Shown: positions 39,876-49,049 of the stretch, in pieces
Layout of the letters: each line of letters opens with the position of its first letter
How positions within the stretch are numbered: the stretch's first letter is position 1
Made by a program: the position numbers and the translations under genes
Notes under the pieces: model-generated
Told to the model about the DNA's origin: nothing
Database searches by the model: none
What the model saw: only the letters and a program-made list of their open reading frames with translations
Source: Actinomyces ruminis
GTDB taxonomy: Bacteria; Actinomycetota; Actinomycetes; Actinomycetales; Actinomycetaceae
Direction: 5' to 3'
DNA: 64,000 nucleotides
Assembly: GCF_002154335.2 (NCBI RefSeq)
Contig: NZ_MTPX02000082.1
Coordinates: forward strand, 1 to 64,000

Positions 39876-40256
39876 GAAGCCAGAGTATGGCGCAGGTCCG
39901 ACACGAACTCGGGGGCGTTAGCCCATGGGCAGCGCTCGGTCCCTTACGCTGCCCAACACCGGCCCGAACCAGCGCCTCAGCCCGATCCGGGCCGCCTCGG
40001 ACCGGAAACCCAGTCACCCCCGTCATGCAAAACAACCGGCACAGCCCCGGCGAAAGAGCACCATCCCCAAGACGAGCCGTTTAACAACGGCTATAACAAC
40101 AACAGCGGCCAGAAGGACTACCAGCGTTCACGACTGCTACCCTGACATCCAGCAACGAGCCCTACGCTCTCTCGCCATGGCCAACTAAGGCGCTCTGCCG
40201 TCATCATCCACCCATACCCGTCTGACACCGACGTCCAAGTACCAGAAGGAACCGGC
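39876..40256. promoter_or_regulatory. Divergent region between methyltransferase and GIY-YIG gene
   Basis: 381 bp without a gene. A perfect 8-bp hairpin GGGCAGCG/CGCTGCCC lies at 39927-39954 and could be an operator for coordinated control of the two genes. An AT-richer patch near 40080-40100 (TTTAACAACGGCTATAAC) may hold a promoter. Confidence 0.4.
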
Positions 40257-41183
40257 ATGACCTCAGCGTCCACCAAGATCGATCCAGCCGTCCGGTCCCA
40301 AGTTGCGGACGAGCTTGGCCGCTACGTCTATATGCTCGTTGACCCGCGAGACGGAGTCCCCTTTTATGTGGGCAAGGGGAGAGGTGAACGGTTTGGCGCA
40401 CACGGCTGGGAAGCGATGCTCACAAAACCAGAGGAGAAGGAGGACGAGGAAGACACTCAAGACACGGTAAGTAAAAAGGTGCAGAAGATCCGAGACATCC
40501 GCGCCGACGAGCGTGAGCCCCAGATATGGATTCTGCGTTATGGCATGAACGATGTCGAATACACGGCAGCTGAGGCGGTCTGCATAGACCTGCTCCGATC
40601 CATGCCGATCACACCGATCACCGACGGATCATTGCGCCACCCTGACGGCTTAAAGAAGGAGCAGCTAACGAATGCTCGGCGCGAGCTTAACCGCGGCCAC
40701 GGGGCAGTGCTTCTCGATGACCTGATCGCCGAGAAGGCGGCACCCGAGCTCACCTACCCCGGCCCACTGTTGACAATCAAACTCGGAGGTTGGACAGAGA
40801 CTCCCGATGGGGAAGATATGCCCGGAGGCTACAAGCGTTATGGTCATGGGTTCCGATCAGAATGGCTGACTCGCGAGAAACGCGAGGAGAATTACCAGAA
40901 GATCGGAGAGTCCGCCTGCGGGTGGTGGCCTCTTAGCATCACTAGAGTAAAAAACAGTGGGATCGAATACGCCGTTGCGGTGCATCGCGGCGTCACACGC
41001 GCACTCCTGAGGATCAAACCCGAGTCTTGGGAACCGCAGAAATATCCTAACGGGACTCAGCGCAGCGCTTTCCAGTTTGAAATCGTTGACAGCGGACCGC
41101 TGTTCGACGAGCTTGTCGGCCCGTACGGCCACTGGATTCCATCCGAGAAACGCAAACAGGGCGCCTTCTACTGGCCGAGGTGA
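40257..41183 (+). CDS. GIY-YIG nuclease-domain protein (LEM-3-like)
   Basis: 308 residues. The N-terminal domain (about 20-120) opens RYVYMLVDPRDGVPFYVGKGRGERF, the YVY/YVG variant of GIY-YIG as in LEM-3-like domains, and continues to WILRYGMNDVEYTAAEAVCIDLL, where the conserved Glu sits. The C-terminal 180 residues are unfamiliar, ending PYGHWIPSEKRKQGAFYWPR. GC content is visibly below its neighbours, suggesting transfer. AGAAGGAA lies 6 nt before the ATG. Divergent from the methyltransferase, so a nuclease/methylase pair is possible. Confidence 0.75.
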   Translation: MTSASTKIDPAVRSQVADELGRYVYMLVDPRDGVPFYVGKGRGERFGAHGWEAMLTKPEEKEDEEDTQDTVSKKVQKIRDIRADEREPQIWILRYGMNDVEYTAAEAVCIDLLRSMPITPITDGSLRHPDGLKKEQLTNARRELNRGHGAVLLDDLIAEKAAPELTYPGPLLTIKLGGWTETPDGEDMPGGYKRYGHGFRSEWLTREKREENYQKIGESACGWWPLSITRVKNSGIEYAVAVHRGVTRALLRIKPESWEPQKYPNGTQRSAFQFEIVDSGPLFDELVGPYGHWIPSEKRKQGAFYWPR

Positions 41184-41312
41184 GCCAGCCCGGTTTCTCT
41201 GGAGCGTCCGCCCAAGGCGATCCAGAGAAACCGTGCCGACTACGGATCTACCTACCGGCGACCCTGCGGCTAGCCGCACAGCACGCGCACCCAACCGCGC
41301 CTTAGCGGCTAC

Positions 41313-41352
41313 ATCGACCGACTTCGACGGTTATATCTACCGATCTCGGTGA
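41313..41352. repeat. 23-bp-family intergenic repeat, locus 5
   Basis: Two units, ACCGACTTCGACGG at 41316 and ACCGATCTCGG at 41338 (22-bp step), between the convergent ends of the GIY-YIG and CMD genes. Confidence 0.7.
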
Positions 41353-41406
41353 GGGGAGGGCGGCGAGTCATCCGCTGAGGCCGCGACGCAAGGCACCAGT
41401 GTCGCA

Positions 41407-42177
41407 TTACCGGTACGCCTCCGAGGAGGCGTTGGCGTCGTACTTGGCCACCAGCACCAGGCCGGACAGGGCGTAGGGGCCGCCGATGTAGGGCATGGCC
41501 TGCACCAGGGCGGCGGCGACCTTCTGCCGGGTGTTGCCGGCCTTGATCGCCCCGGCCACGTGCGGCGTGAGCTGGGTGGCGGCGCCGATGGCGGCGATGG
41601 CCACCAGGCTGATGATCTCCCGCTCGGCCACGCTCAGCACGCCGCGGGACTCGACCTCCCCGAAGCCGATGGCGGTGAGTAGGTGGGGCACCTGGGTGTC
41701 GAAGGGCTCGGGCAGGGCGGCGAAGACGGCCTTGACCTCGTCCCCATACAGGGGGATCTGGATGGCCGCGCCGGCCTCGTCCCGGTCCTCGTAGGCGATC
41801 GTGGCGGCGCCCGGCAGGGGCAGCTCGACGCCCCGCTCGGTGAGCACCTCGTTGACCACGCCGATGGCGTTGAGAGTCTTGGGGTAGCCGATGTAGGGCT
41901 GGCACTGGTAGATGACCTCGCGCAGCTGCTCGGGGGTGGCCCCGACGTTGAGCGCGGCGGCCGCGTGGGCGCGCAGCTGCGGCAGGGTCTGCATGGAGGC
42001 CAGGCAGGTGACGGTGATCAGCTCGCGCTCGACGTCGGTGAGCACGCCGGCGGAGAAGACCTCGCCGAAGATGTGGTTCTGGAGGGTCTCCATGAGCTCG
42101 GGGTCGGTGTGGCTGGGCTGGGGCTCGACGCCGAACAGGCGGGTGAAGGTCTCGATCGCCTCGGGGGTCAGTGCCAT
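41407..42177 (-). CDS. Tandem carboxymuconolactone decarboxylase-domain protein
   Basis: 256 residues with two CMD (AhpD-like) domains. The first has FGEVFSAGVLTDVERELITVTCLASMQTLPQLRAHAAAALNVGAT, the second SVAEREIISLVAIAAIGAATQLTPHVAGAIKAGNT. The redox CxxC of AhpD is absent from both. A decarboxylase or peroxide-linked role is possible but not shown. The ATG at 42177 is preceded by AAGGAGA, an excellent ribosome site, which rules out the longer in-frame start. Confidence 0.85.
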   Translation of the reverse strand: MALTPEAIETFTRLFGVEPQPSHTDPELMETLQNHIFGEVFSAGVLTDVERELITVTCLASMQTLPQLRAHAAAALNVGATPEQLREVIYQCQPYIGYPKTLNAIGVVNEVLTERGVELPLPGAATIAYEDRDEAGAAIQIPLYGDEVKAVFAALPEPFDTQVPHLLTAIGFGEVESRGVLSVAEREIISLVAIAAIGAATQLTPHVAGAIKAGNTRQKVAAALVQAMPYIGGPYALSGLVLVAKYDANASSEAYR

Positions 42178-42423
42178 GGGGTCTCCTTGGGACTCGTTCG
42201 GATTCTGCTTGGTTGTTCCGCGCCGGGGCGCGGGGCCGACGACGCCCTCGGCGGGACTCGGGCATGATCCTGGCACGGCGCCGACCCCGGCGGACACACC
42301 TGAGGGGGTGTCCACCGGGGCCTGTCAGTGCCGCCCGATCGCCGTACGGGCGGCCGGGTTCAGCAGATCCGCCGCATCGGTTGCCCGGCCCTGGCCCGGT
42401 CCGGGCAACCGGTGAGGGCCGGC

Positions 42424-44895
42424 TCAGACCTCCGGGGCGGCGGCGACGTCGCCCAGCAGGTGAGCCATACGCACCACCCGGGCGGCCTGCTTGGCCAGCT
42501 CGGCGCGGGTGAGGACCGCGCCGGACTCCGACTCACCGCGCAGGGCGGCCAGGATGTCCTGACGGTCCTCCTCGCAGCCGGGCATGAACAGCTCGTTGCC
42601 GGCCTTGATGGTGGCCGCGGCGGTGGCGCGGGGGTACTTCAGGTCGGTGCGGGTCATGGAGTAGACCACCCAGTCGGTCATGACCAGACCCTCGTAACCC
42701 CACTCCTCGCGCAGGATGGTCTCCAGCAGCTCCGCGGACTCGGAGGTGTGCACACCGTTGACCAGGTTGTAGGAGGTCATGATGGCGTGGGGCTGGGCCT
42801 CACGGACGACGATCTCGAAGCTGCGCAGGTACAGGTCGCGGGCGGCCCGCTGGGAGACGTGGCTGCAAGAGTTCAGCCGGTTGGTCTCCTGGTTGTTGAA
42901 GGCAAAGTGCTTGACGGTGACGCCGCGTCCCGGGTGGGCCTGGACGCCGCGGGTGATGCCGGCGGCCATGCGCCCGGCCAGCAGCGGGTCCTCGGACAGG
43001 TACTCGAAGTTGCGCCCGCACAGGATGGTGCGGTGCAGGTTGAAGGCCGGGGCGAGCCACAGGTGGGCGCCGAAGTGGTCCATCTCTGCGCCGACCAGGT
43101 CGCCGTAGGACTCGGCCAGCGCCGGGTTCCAGGACTGGGCGATGGCCGTGCCGATCGGGATGGCGGTGGCGTACTGCTCGTAGGTGCGTTCCGGGGTGCG
43201 CTCGGCTGCGGCGTCGTCGGCCTCACCGCCGAGCGCGGCGATGGACTCGGCGTCCATGAGCTCGGCGAACAGGCCACCCAGGGCCTCACCGAGGGGGAAC
43301 TTGCCGTCGGCGTCCTCGCCCACCTGGGGCGTGAGGCGCAGGCCGGCGGGGCCGTCGGGCATGACCAGCGAGGGCAGGCCGGCGAAGCGGGTGGTTGTCT
43401 GGCCGGCGGCGCCGACGAGCGCCTGAGAGGCCTGACCGATGATGGACTGCTTGTCCGCGGTGTCGGCGTACTGGCCGAGCACGATGTAGGACAGCTCGTC
43501 GTCGGACAGGTCCTCCACGAAGTCCAGGGCCTCGCTCAGGTCCACGGGGGCGTGAGTATCCTCGCGCCGCAGGTCCGCGGCGGCCACGGTCAGCCGCGGG
43601 GCGTCGGCGGGAACCTCGACGGCGGTCGGGGCGGCGGGCTTGAAGTCGGTGAAGCCGGGCTCGCCCAGGACGTTGTGCAGCTGGCGGACGATCGCCGTCT
43701 CGGCCAGCTGGACGACCGCGGCGGGCACCGTGTCGCGGCTGGAGGCGCCGACGCGGACCACGTAGTCGCCGGCCTCGAGCACGGTGGCGGCCTTGGCGGC
43801 GTCGTAGGAGGCGATGTCGGTCAGGTCGAAGGTGACCGTGACGTCCTGGCTGGCACCTGCGGCCAGCTCTTCGGTTTTGGCGAAGCCGGCCAGGGCCTGG
43901 TAGGGCTGGTCGAGGTCACCGGCGGGCACGGAGACGTAGACCTGGACGACCTCCTTGCCCGCGGCGGCGCCGGTGTTGGTGACGGTGGTCTTGACGGTGA
44001 TCTTGGAGCCGGCAGCGCTGGCCTCGGGGGCGCCGATGGCGAAGGTCGTGTAGCCCAGGCCGTAGCCGAACGGGAAGATCGGGGCGACGCCGACCGAGTC
44101 GAAGTAGCGGTAGCCGACGTACACGCCCTCGCTGTAGTGGGTGTCATCGGGGTCGCCGAAGTCGCCCTCGGTGGAGTAGTCCTCCCAGGCAGCCCAGGTG
44201 GTGGACAGCTTGCCGGAGGGGTAGCTCTTGCCGAGCAGGACGTCGGCGAAGGCGTCGCCGATTGCGGCACCCAGCTGGGAGAGCAGGAGGATGTTGCGCA
44301 CGTCCTTAACCGGCGTCAGGTCGACGACGCCGCCGACGTTGAGCACCAGCAGGAACTTGTCGAACTTGGCGGCGAGTGCGGTGATGTCGCGGATCTCGGA
44401 GTCGGTGAGCTTCACGTCTCCCGCCTCGGGGTGGCGGTCGTTGCCCTCGCCGGAGTCGCGGGCGACGACGTAGATGGCGGCCTCACCGTCGCCGTCGAGC
44501 GGCAGGTCGAAGGCGGGGGCGGGCTCGACGGCGCCCATGCCGAACATGATCGCGGGCACGCCCGCGGCCTTGGCCTGGGCCTTGAGGTCGGCGACGAAGG
44601 CCTGGTGGTTGTCCTCGGCGACGGCATCGTAGGCGTCCAGCCAGGACTTGGTGGTGATGGTGAAGCCGGCGCTGACCAGGCCCTCCTCGAGCGACACGAC
44701 GTGCCGGGAGTTGACGTCGCCGCTGCCGGTGCCGCCCTTGATGGTGCGCCGCGCGCCGGCCCCGTACAGGGCGAGCCGGCCGGGGGCGGCCAGGGGGAAG
44801 GATCCGTCGGTCTTCAACAGCACCATGGATTCGGGCGCCCCCGCGCGCACCGTTGCCAGGTGGTCGATCTCGTACTGGTTCATGTTCTGCTCCAC
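42424..44895 (-). CDS. Beta-glucosidase, GH3, with reversed domain order
   Basis: 823 residues and no signal peptide, so probably intracellular. The usual C-terminal sandwich domain comes first: MVLLKTDGSFPLAAPGRLALYGAGARR and TIKGGTGSGDVNSRHV. A fibronectin III-like domain follows (VVQVYVSVPAGDLDQPYQALAGFAKT), and only then the catalytic barrel with VTVKHFAFNNQETNRL (KHF) and GLVMTDW, whose Asp is the nucleophile. The same reversal is known in the Ruminococcus albus enzyme. Expected to cleave beta-glucosides that enter the cell. Confidence 0.92.
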   Translation of the reverse strand: MEQNMNQYEIDHLATVRAGAPESMVLLKTDGSFPLAAPGRLALYGAGARRTIKGGTGSGDVNSRHVVSLEEGLVSAGFTITTKSWLDAYDAVAEDNHQAFVADLKAQAKAAGVPAIMFGMGAVEPAPAFDLPLDGDGEAAIYVVARDSGEGNDRHPEAGDVKLTDSEIRDITALAAKFDKFLLVLNVGGVVDLTPVKDVRNILLLSQLGAAIGDAFADVLLGKSYPSGKLSTTWAAWEDYSTEGDFGDPDDTHYSEGVYVGYRYFDSVGVAPIFPFGYGLGYTTFAIGAPEASAAGSKITVKTTVTNTGAAAGKEVVQVYVSVPAGDLDQPYQALAGFAKTEELAAGASQDVTVTFDLTDIASYDAAKAATVLEAGDYVVRVGASSRDTVPAAVVQLAETAIVRQLHNVLGEPGFTDFKPAAPTAVEVPADAPRLTVAAADLRREDTHAPVDLSEALDFVEDLSDDELSYIVLGQYADTADKQSIIGQASQALVGAAGQTTTRFAGLPSLVMPDGPAGLRLTPQVGEDADGKFPLGEALGGLFAELMDAESIAALGGEADDAAAERTPERTYEQYATAIPIGTAIAQSWNPALAESYGDLVGAEMDHFGAHLWLAPAFNLHRTILCGRNFEYLSEDPLLAGRMAAGITRGVQAHPGRGVTVKHFAFNNQETNRLNSCSHVSQRAARDLYLRSFEIVVREAQPHAIMTSYNLVNGVHTSESAELLETILREEWGYEGLVMTDWVVYSMTRTDLKYPRATAAATIKAGNELFMPGCEEDRQDILAALRGESESGAVLTRAELAKQAARVVRMAHLLGDVAAAPEV

Positions 44896-45005
44896 TGTGA
44901 GCCCCTCCGTCGGGTCAGGTTGTACGCGCGCTCCTCGGAGAGCACCCGCTGATCACAATCCTACCGCTCGGTCCATTGTTTGGGAAGACCCCGCCCGCCC
45001 CCGCC

Positions 45006-45064
45006 GCGATCGGCAGAAGTTACGCGCCGAGATCGGTAGAAGTGACACGCCCAGATCGGTCGCC
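45006..45064. repeat. 23-bp-family intergenic repeat, locus 6
   Basis: Three units with GATCGG at 45008, 45031 and 45054 (23-bp steps), upstream of the MarR-MATE operon and the divergent GH3 gene. Confidence 0.8.
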
Positions 45065-45121
45065 GCGGCACGGCGGCCGCGGACAGCGCCACCCCCGCCC
45101 CAGTCCGGCGAGCCTGTCGTG

Positions 45122-45141
45122 TACTATGTCCGATCTCGGAC
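45122..45141 (+). promoter_or_regulatory. MarR promoter -10 and palindromic operator
   Basis: TACTAT at 45122-45127 is a good -10 box. It abuts GTCCGA-tc-TCGGAC (45128-45141), a perfect 6-bp inverted repeat, 23 bp before the marR ATG. The position suits autorepression. The operator contains CCGATCTCGG, the core of the 23-bp repeat family. Confidence 0.65.
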
Positions 45142-45164
45142 TTACGATGCGCTGGGAGGCACCC

Positions 45165-45614
45165 ATGACCACCGATCTGCTTTCACTGCAGAAGACCATC
45201 AACGCCGCGAGCAAACGCATTGAGGAGGCGTACCACCGGGCCGCCCACGCGGCCGGACTCTCAGACTCCGCCTTCGACATCCTCTACGCACTACACGTCG
45301 CAGGTGAGGGCTGCTCGCAGAGGCAGCTGTGCGAACTGTGCTTCACACGCAAACAGACGGTCAACTCCGCCATCAAGCGGTTGCAGCAGAACGGAACGGT
45401 ACGTGTGGAGACGGGCCCGGGACGAGCAACTCACATCTTTCTCACAGAGCGGGGACGAGAACTCGTGACCAACCGCGTCACCCCGATCATCGACGCGGAG
45501 ATGGCCGCCCTGGACGCACTGTCGCCTCAGCAGCGCACCACCCTCTCCACCGGGCTGCCACGCTACGCCGATGCCCTGGTGAATGCGCTCGACGGTACCG
45601 GAGGCCGGCGATGA
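45165..45614 (+). CDS. MarR-family transcriptional regulator
   Basis: 149 residues with a winged helix-turn-helix (CSQRQLCELCFTRKQTVNSAIKRLQQNGTVRVETG and the wing ATHIFLTERGREL). It is followed by, and overlaps by 4 bp (ATGA), a MATE exporter gene. MarR proteins of this kind repress adjacent multidrug pumps until a ligand binds. The two cysteines in CELCF could be redox-sensing. The upstream palindrome is the likely operator. Confidence 0.9.
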   Translation: MTTDLLSLQKTINAASKRIEEAYHRAAHAAGLSDSAFDILYALHVAGEGCSQRQLCELCFTRKQTVNSAIKRLQQNGTVRVETGPGRATHIFLTERGRELVTNRVTPIIDAEMAALDALSPQQRTTLSTGLPRYADALVNALDGTGGRR

Positions 45615-47038
45615 CCACGGAGACGACCATGGACATGTCACGGCACCTGAGCGCACGCGAGCTACTGCGCTACACCCTGCCCTCCATCGCGATGATGGTA
45701 TTCACCTCTATCTACGGGGTCGTCGACGGCCTGTTCGTCTCGAACTACGCAGGCAAGACGGCATTGGCCGCCATCACCCTGATCATGCCGTTCATCATGA
45801 TCCTGGGCACCCTCGGCTTCATGATGGGCTCGGGCGGCAGCGAACTCATCTCCCACACCCGCGGCCGGGGCGACGGCGAACTGGCGAACCGCTATTTCTC
45901 CATGATCGTCTATGTCACGCTCGGCGCCGGCACCGCGCTGGCGCTCATCGGCGCACTGGCCATGCGGCCCGTAGCCCAGATGCTGGGCGCATCCGGCCAG
46001 CTGCTGGAGATGTGCGTCCTGTACGGGCGGATCCTGATGGTCTCACTGCCGGCGTACATGTTGCAGTATGCCTTCCAGACCTTCGCCTCCACGGCGGGCC
46101 GGCCCCGACTCGGCCTGTACGTGACGCTCACCGCAGGTCTGACCAACATGTCACTAGATCTGCTGTTCGTCGGGGTCCTCGGCTGGGGGGTGGCCGGAGC
46201 GGCCTGGGCCACCGTCACCTCGGAGCTCATCGGCGGGTTCGTGCCGCTTGCCTGGTTCGCACGGCCCAACCCAAGCCTCTTGAGGCTGGGGCGCCCCGCG
46301 CGGGACCCGGCCGCGCTGGCCAGGGCCTGCGTGAACGGCTCCTCGGAGATGATGGCGGTGGTGGCCATCTCGGTGGTCAGCATCATCTACAACCTGCAAC
46401 TGCTTAAGTTCATCGGCCAGGACGGGGTGGCCGCCTATGGCGTGGTCATGTACCTCAGCATGATCTTCACCGCGATCTTCGAGGGCTTCTGCATGGGCGC
46501 GGCCCCGCTAATGAGCTACCAGCACGGCGCCGCCAACGACGCGGAGAAGCGCAGCCTGATGCGCACCTCATTGGCCATACTCGGCGTCGCCGGGGCAGCG
46601 ATGCTGCTCGCCTCCCAACTGCTTGCGCACCCGCTGGCGCTCATCTTCGCCGGCTACGACCACGATCTCATGGCGCTGACCGAGACGGCCCTGCGCATCT
46701 TCTCAGTCTCCTTCTTGCCAATGGGCGTGAGCATGTACGGCTCGTCGCTGTTCACCGCACTGGGCAACGGGCTCGTCTCGGCAGCGCTGGCGGCGGGCCG
46801 TACCCTCGGCCTGGAGGTGGCCTCGGTCCTGCTGCTGCCGCGGCTCGTGGGCCCCATGGGCATCTGGGCGGCAATCATCGTGGCCGAGGCCATGGCCGCG
46901 CTGGCCGTGGGCGCGCTCATCAACTGGCTGGGACCCCGGTATGGACTGCGAGACCGCCGAACCATCTCCGAGGAGCAGACCAAAGCGCCTGCGCCTGGGC
47001 ACCCCGCCGCCATGGCCGCGCCACTGCCGAAGAGGTGA
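45611..47038 (+). CDS. MATE-family efflux transporter
   Basis: 475 residues and about 12 helices, exporting drugs or metabolites by Na+/H+ antiport. The typical MATE start is visible (LLRYTLPSIAMMVFTSIYGVVDGLFVSNYAGKTALAAI), and the second half repeats the fold (VNGSSEMMAVVAISVVSIIYN to YGVVMYLSMIFTAIFEGFCMGAAPLMSYQHGA). This is the MepA-like branch, which elsewhere is also MarR-controlled. Translationally coupled to marR. Confidence 0.92.
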   Translation: MTTETTMDMSRHLSARELLRYTLPSIAMMVFTSIYGVVDGLFVSNYAGKTALAAITLIMPFIMILGTLGFMMGSGGSELISHTRGRGDGELANRYFSMIVYVTLGAGTALALIGALAMRPVAQMLGASGQLLEMCVLYGRILMVSLPAYMLQYAFQTFASTAGRPRLGLYVTLTAGLTNMSLDLLFVGVLGWGVAGAAWATVTSELIGGFVPLAWFARPNPSLLRLGRPARDPAALARACVNGSSEMMAVVAISVVSIIYNLQLLKFIGQDGVAAYGVVMYLSMIFTAIFEGFCMGAAPLMSYQHGAANDAEKRSLMRTSLAILGVAGAAMLLASQLLAHPLALIFAGYDHDLMALTETALRIFSVSFLPMGVSMYGSSLFTALGNGLVSAALAAGRTLGLEVASVLLLPRLVGPMGIWAAIIVAEAMAALAVGALINWLGPRYGLRDRRTISEEQTKAPAPGHPAAMAAPLPKR

Positions 47039-47090
47039 TTCGGGCCGTGCATCCTGCGTTCGCACTGCTCCATAAGGCCCGCGGAGACGG

Positions 47091-48040
47091 TCAGCCGGGC
47101 AGGATACCGACCCGGCGCAGGTAGTCGACGTCGGCGGACACGGCCTGTTCCCAGTCCGAACCGGTGAATCCGTGTCCCGCACCGTCGATGGTGACCAGCT
47201 CCGCATCGGGATAGGTCTGGGCGGCTCGCTCGGAGTAGGCGATGTCCACAACCGCGTCGGCACTGCCGTGAACGATTAGGACCGGGTCCGTGTATCCGGC
47301 CATATCGGCGAAGACGTCGTAATCCCACATGTCCTCGGCGTAGACGCGCCCGAGCGTCACCCACCGGTAGAAGTAGCTGTCTCCTACCTGGTCCAAGGAG
47401 GGGAAGAAATCGTGCAGGTCGTCGGTAATGGAGAACGCCGGATACCACAGCATGAGGCCGGCCACGCGATCCGCGTGACGGGAGGCGGTGATGGCCGAGA
47501 CGGCACCGCCCTGCTGGCGCCGAACAAGACGATCCGCTCCGGGTCCACGAAGTCCCAGGACCGGGCGGCATCCATGACGGCCTCCAGGTCGGCGACCTCG
47601 GTCATGACCGACATGTCCGTCATCTCACCCTCGCTCATGGTTCCGCCGCCGCCCCGGAAGTCGAAGCAGTAAGCGGCCAGTCCCAACTGGGCCAGCGCCT
47701 CGGCCGTCGCCCCGAGGTCTTGATAGGAGCCGGTCAGCCCGTGGGAGCAGATGACCAGGGGCACGCGTTCCTGGCCGGTATTGGGGACGTAGGCCAGGCC
47801 GTAGATGAGTTGCCCGTTGTTTTCCAAGGTCAGTTCGCGCGTCTCATGGGCGTAGGTCGGTAGATCCGAGGGCAGGGCGGCGGCGGAGGCCCCCTCCTGC
47901 ACGCCCTCGGGTACGCCCGCAGCCTCCGACGAAGCGGCTGTGCCGGTCGCAGAAGCATCTCCCTGTGTGCCGCTACAGGCTCCCAGCGTGGCGATCGTGC
48001 CAGCACCCGCCAGCAGACCCAGCGCGCCCCTTCTACTCAT
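47091..48040 (-). CDS. Secreted lipoprotein alpha/beta hydrolase, one frame break
   Basis: 316 codons after repair. A Tat/lipoprotein-like leader starts MSRRGALGLLAGAGTIATLGACSG, with the lipobox Cys at about 22. The mature enzyme has VPLVICSHGLTGSYQDLG, the nucleophile elbow FGASQGGAVSAI (seen only after adding a C near 47513), VLIVHGSADAVVD and IDGAGHGFTGSDWE. The ATG at 48040 follows AAGGAGA, a near-ideal ribosome site; a start 30 bp upstream is less likely. Paralogue of the hydrolase at 36351-37177. Confidence 0.85.
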
Positions 48041-48228
48041 TGGTCTCCTTCCCGCGCGATTCATCGGCATTCTCGTTTCCTCTCAGGTCTGGGCGCGCCG
48101 CCTCCACGACGTCAGGACCGCCTCTTTTGCCATCATCGGCCCACAGCAGACACCCTATCGCCGCGTAGAGCGCCCACAACAGGCACCCTTGGTACCTCCA
48201 TCGCGCCGCAGATCCCCCGACTTGCAAG

Positions 48229-48251
48229 CGACTCAACCAGCGGTTGAGTCG
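48229..48251. promoter_or_regulatory. Palindrome between lipoprotein hydrolase and XRE gene
   Basis: CGACTCAACC-agc-GGTTGAGTCG, a perfect 10-bp inverted repeat midway in the 387-bp divergent gap. It could be the operator of the XRE regulator. The rest of the gap shows nothing I can name. Confidence 0.55.
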
Positions 48252-48427
48252 GCGAAGCGCCCGCACTCCTACTCGCGGATTCCGTGATCAACGAACGCGT
48301 GCTACCGCTGCGCGTACCAGACCCGTCATCATCGTGATTGCGACGTCGCCAGGCGTCCCGCCGCACCCGGCGAAACACCAACGCCCAGCAGGTCTGGCGC
48401 ACAACACTTTGGAAAGCAGGCAGATAC

Positions 48428-49049
48428 ATGAAGCAGTCGGTCGGACGCAATATCGCGAGGCTGCGGCTCGCACGCGGCATGACCCAGGAGCAGCTCGCCA
48501 AACGTATGAGTGTCACCCCGCAGGCGGTCAGCAAGTGGGAGAACGATCTGAACTACCCGGACGTGGCCACCCTGCCCGCCCTGGCGGCCTGCTCGGCACC
48601 AGCGTCGACGCGCTGCTCGCCGTGCCCGACGACGGCGCACCCGTTGACACCCCGACGCTTCCCCAGCCGCACCCTTCCCAGCGCCGTCGCCGGCATCACC
48701 CCCAGCGGCGTCGTCGCCCGCTGTGCCCGCAGCCACCGGCTTCACCCTGGTGCGGCCCGAGCCCATGGCGGAGGGCGCCGGGCAAGCACCCCGGACGGCC
48801 GGGCGCAGCCTCCACATCGAGGTCCGGGGCCCGCAGAACAATGTCGACCTAGCATTCCCCATGCAGGCGGTCTCCGCGCTGGCGGCCCTCATCGCGAACG
48901 TGCCGCAGGTGCGCACCGCCGTCGGCACGCACGGCATCGACCTCAATGCGCTCCTGGCGACCTCGTACAGCGCCCTGAACAGTGCCGGACCGAGCACCCT
49001 GATAGACGTCACCGACGAGGAAGACCGGGTGCGAATCTGGGTGGATTGA
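48428..49049 (+). CDS. XRE-family transcriptional regulator, two frame breaks
   Basis: 207 codons after repair. The N-terminal helix-turn-helix is clear: NIARLRLARGMTQEQLAKRMSVTPQAVSKWENDLNYPD. One missing base near 48588 restores LLGTSVDALLAVPDDGAP, and a second near 48690 brings in the C-terminal domain (LHIEVRGPQNNVDLAFPMQ to GIDLNALLATSYSALNSAGPSTLIDVTDEEDRVRIWVD), a small domain common at the end of XRE regulators. Its stop codon lies within the 6-bp duplication flanking the following TIR element. Confidence 0.8.

Noticed and set aside
42328..44952. An 874-codon plus-strand open frame
   Set aside because: Antisense shadow of the GH3 gene. Composition is Gly/Val/Asp-rich with no motif.
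48041..48427. A small gene upstream of the XRE regulator
   Set aside because: Short frames exist on both strands but lack ribosome sites and any recognisable motif; the palindrome at 48229 explains the only structure seen.
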